A DNA stretch of 22,401 bases from NCBI GenBank assembly GCA_965178525.1, contig CBCXVS010000106.1, positions 1-22,401 of the forward strand, read 5' to 3'. The position numbers and the translations under genes are program-made. Below, one piece after another: positions 6,603 to 13,657 of this stretch; position 1 is the first letter of the stretch, and each line of letters begins with the position of its first letter. Source of the stretch: CBCXVS01 sp965178525 (GTDB lineage: Bacteria; Tectomicrobia; Entotheonellia; Entotheonellales; Entotheonellaceae). The notes beneath the pieces are model-generated. The model saw only the letters and a program-made list of their open reading frames with translations. It ran no database searches and was not told the DNA's origin.

Positions 6603-9600
6603 AACGCAGCCCCTGGAAGAGCTGATATTGGAACTCGTAGACCCCGCTATCCGCATGGCGGGCGGGACGCGCCGCGCCGAGGCCATCGCTACGTTGGTAT
6701 ATCGCCCGGCGAACCCGGCCGCCCGCGAAGTCCGAAGTACACGCTTTGCGTTTACCGCACCTCTGGGGCCTATTGAGGCCGACGATTTACGCTGGTACTT
6801 GGAATCTTATGCCCTGTGGCCGACGGGTGTGTTCAAGCAGCGGGCCGAACGCATTGAAGGCCAGCTTCCGGTCTGGGGCCAGCAGCTCTATGACGCGACC
6901 CTGGGAATGGAAGCGGCTCAGGAGGCATTGAGCGGCTGGCAGAACGCCGCAGATGGCGCCGAGCGCCGCTTCTCGGTATGGGTCGATGACACGCTCCTAC
7001 GAACTAACGATGCGCAACAACCTGAGACGGCAAAGGAAGCGGCGGTTGAGCTGCTGGCCCTGCCGTGGGAACTCCTGCACGACCGTCGGACGTATTGGTT
7101 CGAGGGCCAACAGGCCGTGCGAATGCGGCGGCGTTTGCCCAATCGTCACGTCCAGCAAGCCCGCGTGACGGCCCTCCCGATCTGTATCCTCCTGGTCAGT
7201 CCGCGCCCTGAAGACGACCGCACCGGCTACATCGATCACCGCAGCAGTGCCTTGCCGCTCATCCAGGCGGTCGAAAATCTGGGCGAGCTGGTGGAACTCA
7301 CCATCCTGACCCCGCCCACCTTCCCGGCTCTGCGCCAGGCGTTGCGTCAGGCTGCACAAGCCGGAAATCCCTTTGATGTGGTCCATTTTGACGGCCACGG
7401 GGTGTATGACCGGCGGCACGGGCTTGGACAACTTTGTTTTGAAGATCCCAATGAGACGCAGAAACTGCAAAAGCGTCAGGCCGCGCTCGTCAATGCCGAA
7501 GACATGGCGGGTGTGATGCGCGATTCCCGTATTCCATTGGTGCTTCTGGAAGCCTGTCAGACCGCGGTTGCCGAGGACGACCCTCGGGCCTCGGTGGCCG
7601 TCAAGCTGCTGGAAGAAGGGGTGACGTCGATTGTGGCGATGAGCTATCGTGTGCTGGTGGAAACGGCCCGGCGTTTTGTGGAGGCATTTTACCAGGAGTT
7701 AGCCCGAGGCGCACGGGTGGGACAGGCCATGCTCGTAGGCCAACAAGCCCTTGAGGCCGACACGTACCGGGGCCAGATCATGGGAGCAGGCGCGTTGCAT
7801 CTTCAAGACTGGTTCGTGCCCGTGCTCTATCAGGAGGAACAGGACCCGCAGTTGTTTGACACGCGCCCGTCCGCCGAGGCGCAGCGTCTGCAACAGCAGC
7901 ATCGCGCGCGGAATCTGGGCGCTTTGCCTGAACCGCCGCCTCACAGCTTCGTTGGCCGCAGTCGCGCTCTGCTGGCCCTGGAGCGGCTCTTAGTCGACCA
8001 GCCCTACGCTGTCGTCGGATCAGGTGGTACGGGAAAAACCGCCCTGGCGGTGGAACTGGCCCGGTGGCTGGTGCGTACGGATCGGTTTCAACGTGCGGCG
8101 TTTGTGAGTCTGGAGACGTATACCGACGAGCGTGGGGTGGTGGACAGTCTGGGGCGGCAATTGCTTCCCGATGGGGAAAAGTGGTCGGTGGCGCAGTTTG
8201 ACGATCTTGAGAAGGCGCTTCAGCCTATTGAACGCGCTCTTCGTGACCAGGGGACCCTGATTGTGCTCGACAACATGGAAAGTGTGCTGCCCGATGCCAC
8301 GGAAACGCCGCCACCCGGCGCGACGCCCATTGGGGATCTGTTGGCGCTGTTTCAAGGTCTTTTGGATGCGTCTTCTGCCACCCGCCTGGTGTTCACGAGT
8401 CGGGAGGGGCTGCCCGAGCCGTTTCATCACCTCCGTTGTGGGGTCCGCCTGAGCGCTCTCAGTCAAGAAGATGCCATCGCCCTGGTGGGTCATGTCCTAC
8501 GCCAGGCGGGGTTGGCCCCGACTGTGGAGGATGCAGGCGACTCGCAGGAAGAGATCGAAGAGCTGGTGGCGTCGGTGAACTGCCATCCTCGGGCGCTAGT
8601 GTTACTGGTGCGGGAGGTGAGTCAGCGGGGCGTCCGGGCGACCACCGACGAGCTGCGGCAGTTGATGAGTGCACTGGATGCCAAACACCCCGGTGAGCGG
8701 GAGAACTCGCTGTATGCCAGTGTGGAATTGTCGCTGCGCCGTCTCTCCCCGGAGGTCCAGAAGCAGATCGCGTCTCTGGCCGTGTTTCATGGTGGGGCGA
8801 ATCTCGCGGTGTGGGGCGTAATGCTTGAGGCCGACCTGGATGTCGTCAGACCAATGGCCGAAGAACTAATTGGGGTGGGGCTGGCGGAGGAGGAACGGGG
8901 GTTACACCTGCGGCTTGATCCCGCCTTGCCCGCGTATCTGCTGGGTGAGATTACGGGCTTGGAACTGGAGCACTGGTACGGATGCTGGGCCGAAGGGATG
9001 CGGGCGCTGAGCGGTTTTCTGACCGAGCAGCGACATCAGGACGTCGAACTCGCCCACCACCTGGCAGTCTTGGAGTTGCCGAACCTACTGGCGTGGTTAG
9101 CGTGGCTACAAGCCCACAAGACCCAAGAGGAGGTGGCGCTTCAGGCCGTGAATGTGGAAGGACTGCTTGCACCTTTGGGACGTCCTCGGGCGTTGGCCCA
9201 GGTGGTGAAGATACGCCAGGAGGCAGAACGGGGGTTGGATACCTGGGGGTGTGCTCGCTTTGAGGTAGAACGGGCAAGCGCGGAGAGACTATTGGAACGA
9301 GGTGACCTGCTAGGCGCCCTGAGCACAGCCGAGCACCTCCTCCGGAGCTGCATGGAAGCGGATGACACCGCGTATACAGGGGCGGCCTATGAGGTCGCAC
9401 TGGCACATGTTCTGCTTGGAAGAATACTGCAAATGGGTGGTGGTGCTGAAGCGGCGCTATCATACTTGGATGAGGGGCAGAGGCGATTTGAGGCGCTTGC
9501 CGAAGCAGAGAATGACGCAGCTGCACGGATGGCGAGCGTAACCATCACCGAACGCGGGGATTGCCTAATGGCTTTAGGGCGACTGGATGAGGCCGCAACC

Positions 9601-9852
9601 GCCTATGAGACGGCTATCAAGCGGGATGAGAACCATGGTCGGCGAAGAGATGTCGCCGTCAGTAAAGGCCAACTCGGAAGTATCCGCATGCCGCAACGAC
9701 GTTACGCCGAGGCACTGGTCCTCAATACCGAAGCCCGAGAGACATTCGAGACCCTGGGCGAGCCTGGCGGCGCTGCGACCGCGTGGCATCAAATCGGGAT
9801 GATCCACAGAGAGGCTGGACAGTTTGAACAGGCCGAGGCAGCCTACCGGTAA
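6478..9852 (+). CDS. CHAT protease, P-loop NTPase and TPR part of the TIR-CHAT gene
   Basis: Real homologous sequence begins about 6540; the nominal TTG at 6478 lies in the TIR coding region. Order (residues counted from 6478): linker 25-200; CHAT caspase-like protease about 230-450, with catalytic-type His307 in VHFDGHG and Cys360 in LLEACQT; P-loop NTPase about 480-700, with Walker A GSGGTGKT (514-521), a Walker B-like LIVLDN, and sensor-like VFTSREGLP; then a helical region and TPR repeats from about 900 (ALGRLDEAATAYETAI, QFEQAEAAYR). This is an NLR/STAND-type design: TPRs sense, the NTPase oligomerises, and CHAT and TIR act as effectors, typical of bacterial immunity or abortive-infection genes. 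It ends in TAA at 9850, but TPR sequence continues in the same frame (ALAIWVHQQDL). In TPR families this position reads YRQALAI, so CAA to TAA is likely. Confidence 0.85.
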   Translation: MRWSPPRFPWRGKWAVCVRRCQILAALGLQLPHDVESPPDVETQPLEELILELVDPAIRMAGGTRRAEAIATLVYRPANPAAREVRSTRFAFTAPLGPIEADDLRWYLESYALWPTGVFKQRAERIEGQLPVWGQQLYDATLGMEAAQEALSGWQNAADGAERRFSVWVDDTLLRTNDAQQPETAKEAAVELLALPWELLHDRRTYWFEGQQAVRMRRRLPNRHVQQARVTALPICILLVSPRPEDDRTGYIDHRSSALPLIQAVENLGELVELTILTPPTFPALRQALRQAAQAGNPFDVVHFDGHGVYDRRHGLGQLCFEDPNETQKLQKRQAALVNAEDMAGVMRDSRIPLVLLEACQTAVAEDDPRASVAVKLLEEGVTSIVAMSYRVLVETARRFVEAFYQELARGARVGQAMLVGQQALEADTYRGQIMGAGALHLQDWFVPVLYQEEQDPQLFDTRPSAEAQRLQQQHRARNLGALPEPPPHSFVGRSRALLALERLLVDQPYAVVGSGGTGKTALAVELARWLVRTDRFQRAAFVSLETYTDERGVVDSLGRQLLPDGEKWSVAQFDDLEKALQPIERALRDQGTLIVLDNMESVLPDATETPPPGATPIGDLLALFQGLLDASSATRLVFTSREGLPEPFHHLRCGVRLSALSQEDAIALVGHVLRQAGLAPTVEDAGDSQEEIEELVASVNCHPRALVLLVREVSQRGVRATTDELRQLMSALDAKHPGERENSLYASVELSLRRLSPEVQKQIASLAVFHGGANLAVWGVMLEADLDVVRPMAEELIGVGLAEEERGLHLRLDPALPAYLLGEITGLELEHWYGCWAEGMRALSGFLTEQRHQDVELAHHLAVLELPNLLAWLAWLQAHKTQEEVALQAVNVEGLLAPLGRPRALAQVVKIRQEAERGLDTWGCARFEVERASAERLLERGDLLGALSTAEHLLRSCMEADDTAYTGAAYEVALAHVLLGRILQMGGGAEAALSYLDEGQRRFEALAEAENDAAARMASVTITERGDCLMALGRLDEAATAYETAIKRDENHGRRRDVAVSKGQLGSIRMPQRRYAEALVLNTEARETFETLGEPGGAATAWHQIGMIHREAGQFEQAEAAYR

Positions 9853-9885
9853 GCACTGGCGATTTGGGTACACCAACAAGACCTC

Positions 9886-10509
9886 GTGAATGAGGCCAAT
9901 AGCCTGCTCGAACTGGGTAATCTTTATTATGCCATGGGGCGTTTGGAAGAGGCTGTGTCCTTCCACCGGCAGGCAGCGGATAGTCATATCACGCTGAAAA
10001 ATCCGTTTGGCGAAGGACGAGCCCGCAACAACCTCGCCAGTGTTCTCATCCAGTTGCAGCGTTACGACGATGCCCGGCACGAACTGCAATGCGCCATTGC
10101 GTGCGGAAAGTCCTACGGCCGCACCGCCGAACCCTGGAAGACATGGAACATCCTCCACGATCTCGAACACGCCGCTGGCAACCCCCAGGCCGCTGCCGAT
10201 GCCCGGCAGCAGGCGATGCAGTGCTATATGGCGTACCGCCGTGACGGTGGGGAGGATCAAACAGGACGCGTGCGACTGTACACCTCGGTAGCGCAAGCGA
10301 TCCAGCAAGGTGAGACAATCAAGATGGCGCAAGATCTCGCCCAGCTCGCAGAACGCGAAAACCTTTCGTCTCAGAGCAAGGTCTTGGCTGCCAAACTCCA
10401 AGCCATCCTACACGGTAACTGCGACCCAGCACTCGCTGCGGACCCTGCCCTGGACTATGCTGGCGCCGTGGAATTGCAACTCCTGTTGGAACGCCTGATG
10501 GCTTCCTGA
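9886..10509 (+). CDS. C-terminal TPR part of the TIR-CHAT gene, after the TAA
   Basis: In frame with 6478-9852; only the TAA at 9850 separates them. The first possible start after the stop is GTG 9886, with no clear ribosome binding site. Contents are TPR helices (LLELGNLYYAMGRLEEAVSFHRQA, split over two repeats; NNLASVLIQLQRYDDARHEL), then a C-terminal region with PWKTWNILHDLEHAAGN and AYRRDGGED, ending in DPALDYAGAVELQLLLERL. This C-terminal block is typical of the large TIR/CHAT-TPR proteins. It is probably a decayed tail rather than a gene of its own. Confidence 0.65.
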   Translation: MNEANSLLELGNLYYAMGRLEEAVSFHRQAADSHITLKNPFGEGRARNNLASVLIQLQRYDDARHELQCAIACGKSYGRTAEPWKTWNILHDLEHAAGNPQAAADARQQAMQCYMAYRRDGGEDQTGRVRLYTSVAQAIQQGETIKMAQDLAQLAERENLSSQSKVLAAKLQAILHGNCDPALAADPALDYAGAVELQLLLERLMAS

Positions 10510-10718
10510 GGCTCGGCCAACGCTGAACGTCTCAGCCGGAACGGGGCAGCATCAAGGACGTGAGCTAACGGGGAAGCTATGGAAGTCGGGGATGGGTCAA
10601 AATGGCGTGAAGGTAATCCTCCAAAGAAAATGCGCATCACCCCATTTCCCAATTGAACTCTATCTCCTATAATCTGTGCGGATTTATGTGAAACAATTAT
10701 TCCTCTTGGAGACCGCGT
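10510..10718. promoter_or_regulatory. Intergenic region with -10 box before the toxin-antitoxin operon
   Basis: A perfect TATAAT at 10668-10673 lies 46 bp before the antitoxin start. The best -35 at normal spacing (TTTCCC, about 10645-10650) is poor, so an activator or a weak promoter is possible. GGAG sits at about 10708-10711, just upstream of ATG 10719. Confidence 0.35.
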
Positions 10719-11024
10719 ATGACCTATGATGTCATCCTGAGAAAAAAACAAAATAAATATGTTGCCCGGGTGCGAGACTGGCCCGAATTGGTCATTGAAG
10801 CAGACACTCGTGAAGCGGCGATTACGGAGGTGAAAGCCCTATTGGCGGCCTATCTCAGCCAGCCATCTGAGATCATCCGGATTCATCTGGAGCCCCCCGT
10901 CTCTGAACAGCATCCCTGGTTACAATTTGCCGGTATATGGTCGGACGATCCGACATGGGATGAGTTTATCGCAGAAGTCACAGCCTATCGTCAAGAGATC
11001 GACAATCTGGATACGGAGGCATGA
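10719..11024 (+). CDS. HicB-like antitoxin partner of the PIN toxin
   Basis: 101 residues. Residues 1-50 have a HicB-like partial RNase H fold (YDVILRKKQNKYVARVRDWPELVIEADTREAAITEV). Residues 65-101 carry a segment typical of antitoxins paired with PIN toxins (HPWLQFAGIWSDDPTWDEFIAEV, then AYRQEID), which by analogy should wrap around and block the toxin. The stop overlaps the next start by four bases (ATGA at 11021), so the two are translationally coupled. This coupling, together with the family pattern, supports a type II toxin-antitoxin pair. Such antitoxins usually repress their own promoter, but this one has no obvious DNA-binding domain. Confidence 0.75.
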   Translation: MTYDVILRKKQNKYVARVRDWPELVIEADTREAAITEVKALLAAYLSQPSEIIRIHLEPPVSEQHPWLQFAGIWSDDPTWDEFIAEVTAYRQEIDNLDTEA

Positions 11025-11458
11025 CGGTCCTTTACCTTTTGGATACCGATCATATTTCCCTACTCCAGCGGCATCATCCTTCTGTCATCTCGCGCATTGC
11101 CTGTATACCTCCGGAAGCCATCGCGGTCAGCATTGTGTCGGCCATGGAGCAAACACGAGGACGCTTGGCACAACTGCACCGGGCTCAAACAGCGTCGGAG
11201 GTCGTCAACGCGTTTGCTCGTTTTCAGGAAGTCTTACATTTTTATCGTACGGTTCCCATCCTGCCCTATGACGATGGCGCTGCTGCACAATTTACCCGCC
11301 TTCGTCAACAACACCCCCAACGTCCGGGAACCCAAGACCTCCGAATTGCCGCCATTGCCCTCCACCATGGCGCGATCGTTGTGACGCGCAATCAACGAGA
11401 TTTTGCCCGCGTCACAGGCTTGCAGATTGAAGACTGGTCTGAGCTAGCGTCTTCCTAG
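11021..11458 (+). CDS. vapC-like: PIN-domain ribonuclease toxin (VapC-like)
   Basis: 145 residues, the usual length for VapC. The acidic metal-binding residues of a PIN nuclease are visible: D8 in YLLDTDH (with D10), E43 in SIVSAMEQ, D106 in GTQDLRIAAIAL, and D127 in TRNQRDF. Family knowledge predicts a Mg2+-dependent endoribonuclease that inhibits translation when its antitoxin is lost. It is coupled to the antitoxin by the ATGA overlap. It ends 25 bp before the broken hicB gene, which runs in the opposite direction. It appears complete and intact. Confidence 0.85.
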   Translation: MTVLYLLDTDHISLLQRHHPSVISRIACIPPEAIAVSIVSAMEQTRGRLAQLHRAQTASEVVNAFARFQEVLHFYRTVPILPYDDGAAAQFTRLRQQHPQRPGTQDLRIAAIALHHGAIVVTRNQRDFARVTGLQIEDWSELASS

Positions 11459-11482
11459 CGTTAAGGGAAGACTCAACACCGC

Positions 11483-11667
11483 CTATGCGAACATCAATCG
11501 GCCTTTGGGTTTGGGGACGGCTCGACCCAGCTCCTGTGCTGTCTCTATCCATTCCGTAATCATCACTTGCACGTTCGCGAGGGTTTCCTGATACGTCTCG
11601 CCATCTGCCGCACAGCCAGGAAGTTCCGGGACCTCCGCAATGGAGGCGTTGTCTTCCTCGCGCCAAT
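11483..11667 (-). pseudogene. hicB: hicB antitoxin, C-terminal fragment (split by the IS)
   Basis: On the minus strand, the frame from 11667 down to the TAG at 11483-11485 reads YWREEDNASIAEVPELPGC, then AADGETYQETLANV, EWIETAQELGR and PKPKGRLMFA. This is the standard HicB-family antitoxin sequence without its first residues. The missing start lies on the far side of the insertion sequence, at 12675-12723. The fragment has no start codon of its own and is presumably not expressed. Confidence 0.85.
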
Positions 11668-11685
11668 AGGGTTGTTCCCCAATAG
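11668..11685 (+). repeat. Left terminal inverted repeat of the IS
   Basis: 18 bp, matching the right end at 16 positions. It is preceded by the AAT target duplication at 11665-11667. Confidence 0.85.
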
Positions 11686-11738
11686 TTAATGAGGTAGGCT
11701 ATCCTCCCCCAAACGATGGAGGGAGCCCAGCCAGGTCA

Positions 11739-12266
11739 TTGGTTATCCGAGATGATCGGCAGATGAAAGCCTTAACCGGTGTGTCTCAGACGCAATTTGA
11801 CTTCTTGCTGCCCGCCTTCAGCCACGTCTATCAACAGGCTCAGCAAAAACGCTATGAGGAGGGTGTCCAAGCTGGCAAACGCAGCCGAAAGCCGGGTGCA
11901 GGTATCAAAGGCAAATTACCCACTCTGTCAGACAAACTCCTGTTCGTTCTATATTATTACAAGACGTATCCGACGTTTGATGTTCTTGGTGCACAATTTG
12001 GTATGGTACGTTCGAAAGCGAATGAAAATCTCCATAAGCTCTCTCCCATCCTGTATGACACGTTAGTGCAGTTAGACCTCATGCCTTATCGAGAGTTGAA
12101 GACCCCAGAGTCGTTGAGGGAGGCGTTGTCAGGTGTGGATCAACTGATTATTGATGCGACTGAAAGAAGCTATCGCCGGTCACAAGATGAGACGACCCAA
12201 CGTGAACACTATAGTGGTAAAAAAAAGCCATACGCTGAAAAATACAGTGATGTCGATGCCGGATAA
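11739..12266 (+). CDS. IS5/ISL2-type transposase, N-terminal frame
   Basis: TTG at 11739 or, better, ATG at 11763. It contains the helix-turn-helix-like N-terminus (SQTQFDFLLPAF; LPTLSDKLLFVLYYYKTYPT; VRSKANENLHKL) and the start of the DDE nuclease fold with the first catalytic aspartate in LIIDATERSY. The expected sequence holds to HYSGKKK near 12226. After the A8 run at 12219-12226 the frame reads unrelated residues and stops at 12266. The remaining catalytic residues are in the overlapping frame, so this frame alone cannot be an active transposase. Confidence 0.85.
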   Translation: MVIRDDRQMKALTGVSQTQFDFLLPAFSHVYQQAQQKRYEEGVQAGKRSRKPGAGIKGKLPTLSDKLLFVLYYYKTYPTFDVLGAQFGMVRSKANENLHKLSPILYDTLVQLDLMPYRELKTPESLREALSGVDQLIIDATERSYRRSQDETTQREHYSGKKKPYAEKYSDVDAG

Positions 12267-12663
12267 ATGGATCGTCTTTCTGGGCCGTACGTTTAGTGGT
12301 CACAACCATGATTACAGCATGTTAAAACAAGAGTTCCCACCGGACTTAGACCGGTTTAGTGACGTAGAAGTTTGGGTGCACCTGGGTTATCAGGGGATTC
12401 AGTCGGACTACAAAGGCGAAATGCTTGAGATTCCACACAAGAAACCCCGGAAGAGCAAGACGAATCCGACTCCAGAATTGACGGCGGAGCAGCAGGCGGC
12501 GAATTATGCCGTGAGTCAAGTTCGCATCTTGATCGAACATGCCATCGGCGGTATGAAGCGTTTCAACATTTTGGTGCAGCGTTTCCGCAACCGCAAAGAT
12601 CACTTTGAGGATGATTCGGTGGGCATCTGGGCTGGGCTAGGGAACCTGATCTTATGCTATTGA
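12151..12663 (+). CDS. IS5/ISL2-type transposase, C-terminal frame
   Basis: Genuine sequence starts after the A8 run, with SHTLKNTVM. It supplies the second catalytic aspartate (FSGHNHDYSMLK) and the glutamate (VRILIEHAIGGMKRF), and ends QRFRNRKDHFEDD...LILCY 11 bp before the end of the element. The shift needed to join the frames is +1, or equivalently -2. It could arise by polymerase slippage on the A8 run, by unusual ribosomal frameshifting, or be a disabling mutation. The nominal TTG at 12151 lies inside the first frame and is probably not used. Confidence 0.8.
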   Translation: MMRLKEAIAGHKMRRPNVNTIVVKKSHTLKNTVMSMPDKWIVFLGRTFSGHNHDYSMLKQEFPPDLDRFSDVEVWVHLGYQGIQSDYKGEMLEIPHKKPRKSKTNPTPELTAEQQAANYAVSQVRILIEHAIGGMKRFNILVQRFRNRKDHFEDDSVGIWAGLGNLILCY

Positions 12664-12674
12664 GGAACAACTCT
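12657..12674 (-). repeat. Right terminal inverted repeat of the IS
   Basis: 18 bp. Read inward it is AGAGTTGTTCCTCAATAG. It is followed by the second AAT copy at 12675-12677. Confidence 0.85.
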
Positions 12675-12723
12675 AATAGAGGATGATCTCGTATTTATAG
12701 TTCTCGTTCCGCAATAATGACAT
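12675..12723 (-). pseudogene. hicB: hicB antitoxin, N-terminal fragment (split by the IS)
   Basis: On the minus strand an ATG at 12723 opens MSLLRNENYKYEIILY and then runs into a stop at the IS edge. KYEIILYW is the standard HicB N-terminus. Joined to the fragment at 11483-11664 it makes a 231-nt frame, 76 residues plus stop, with no other change. The start overlaps the end of the DUF104 gene by 29 bases, so the two genes formed one coupled unit. Confidence 0.85.
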
Positions 12724-12949
12724 CCGATAGCGAACCGTTTACCTTGGACAGAATCTCACGCGCCTCCTCAAGGCTCGGAGCGTCTTGCGACTCACGGGCA
12801 CACCATGCTTCAAATTCGGTGTCGATCAGGTCGGCCAACGGGTCTCCCTGCTCTATGGTGATTCGTACACGTTGTTGTTCTTCCAACTCCAGGGGCTCTA
12901 AGGGCCGGAGAACACCCTTTTCATACACGGCAACAATCTGTTTCGTCAT
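12695..12949 (-). CDS. DUF104/AF2212-type antitoxin-like protein
   Basis: 84 residues from ATG 12949; a GTG at 12952 is also possible. GAAAGG lies upstream. The N-terminal half is the DUF104 pattern (QIVAVYEKGVLRPLEPLELEE then QRVRITI), a small beta-fold found in antitoxins. The C-terminal half is acidic and helical (PSLEEAREILSKVNGSLSDVIIAERE), typical of the toxin-binding tail. Its 3' end overlaps the start of hicB by 29 bases, so both stood in one minus-strand operon. DUF104 proteins are usually followed by a PIN or MazF-type toxin. Here the following gene is another antitoxin-type gene, and that one is broken. No toxin partner is seen beside it. Confidence 0.75.
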   Translation of the reverse strand: MTKQIVAVYEKGVLRPLEPLELEEQQRVRITIEQGDPLADLIDTEFEAWCARESQDAPSLEEAREILSKVNGSLSDVIIAEREL

Positions 12950-12973
12950 CACAACCTTTCAATTCCTTATCAA

Positions 12974-12996
12974 ACCGCACAGTCCCCCACTGCGGT
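12974..12996. other. Bulged hairpin upstream of the DUF104 gene
   Basis: ACCGC(AC)AGT at 12974-12983 pairs with ACTGCGGT at 12989-12996 around a run of C. Read on the minus strand it ends in TTT and lies about 120 bp after the DUF29 stop, so it might be a weak terminator for that gene or a leader hairpin for the DUF104 operon. Confidence 0.3.
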
Positions 12997-13117
12997 TCAG
13001 TCGCAGCCATAGAGAGCATCCTTCCATCCTTCGGGCGCACGTCCTGTTCTCAGACAATGAAGGGCGTTCGCATCTGGGCAAGGGCAATATGGTTCTGTTT
13101 CCGTTGGCCAACATCCG

Positions 13118-13558
13118 TTATTCCGGCCAAAAGCTCTGGTCTAAAACCTCTTCCACCGTCCACGGGCACACCCGCGGGAAAGCCGTCTCAGCCAACCCCG
13201 TTTCCTCCGCCGCGTCCTGGATGCACCGGCGATAGCGCTGCGCCATGAGCGCCGGGACGCGGGGGCGCAAACTCGGACTGTCCGCCAGCACATCTTCGAT
13301 CTCCAGGCGCTGCGTGCGAATGGTACGCCGCCAGCTTGGGCCGCGGCCTTCGGGCTGGTAAGCCCATTTGATCAGGTGCATCACCAGCACCTGAAGACGG
13401 CTACCGAGTTCGCGTCGATCCCGTCTGCCCAAGCTCTCGATCTCCTCCGCCAGATTCTCGGCGTCGAGTTCGTGATACGCACCCTCACGCAACACGGCTG
13501 CCTGGTGTTGCGTCCACGCGTAAAAGTCATCATCGTAACCGAGATAAGCTTCCGTCAT
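13118..13558 (-). CDS. DUF29 family protein
   Basis: 146 residues. It matches the DUF29 pattern from end to end: YDDDFYAWTQHQAAVLREG, then ELDAENLAEEIESLGRRDRREL, then LVMHLIKWAYQPEGRGPSWRRTI. It is an all-helical protein of unknown biochemical role, found in many copies in cyanobacteria and other large genomes. AGGAGAGG lies upstream of ATG 13558 on the minus strand. The protein appears complete. The LLM oxidoreductase gene lies 99 bp upstream in the same direction, so the two may be co-transcribed, but no functional link is apparent. Confidence 0.85.
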   Translation of the reverse strand: MTEAYLGYDDDFYAWTQHQAAVLREGAYHELDAENLAEEIESLGRRDRRELGSRLQVLVMHLIKWAYQPEGRGPSWRRTIRTQRLEIEDVLADSPSLRPRVPALMAQRYRRCIQDAAEETGLAETAFPRVCPWTVEEVLDQSFWPE

Positions 13559-13657
13559 AGGACGTCCGTTCCTCTCCTAACCAGGTACATCGCGAACCGG
13601 GCAGTGCCCCCTCCATATGGCCTCTGCCCGGCCCACTCAACCCTAACGGCTCTCGGC

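Larger units (their letters stand above)
11668..12674 (+). mobile_element. Complete IS5-family (ISL2-type) insertion sequence, 1,007 bp
   Basis: Ends are 18-bp inverted repeats: AGGGTTGTTCCCCAATAG at the left, and AGAGTTGTTCCTCAATAG read inward from the right (16 of 18 identical). The element is flanked by a direct AAT on each side (11665-11667 and 12675-12677), a 3-bp A-N-T target duplication as expected for the ISL2 group. It carries one transposase in two overlapping frames. Deleting the element and one AAT restores an intact hicB frame, which proves the boundaries independently. Confidence 0.9.

Noticed and set aside
11412..11666. 84-codon minus-strand frame beginning MARGRQRLHCGG
   Set aside because: It is the wrong frame of the hicB fragment; the adjacent frame gives clear HicB sequence.
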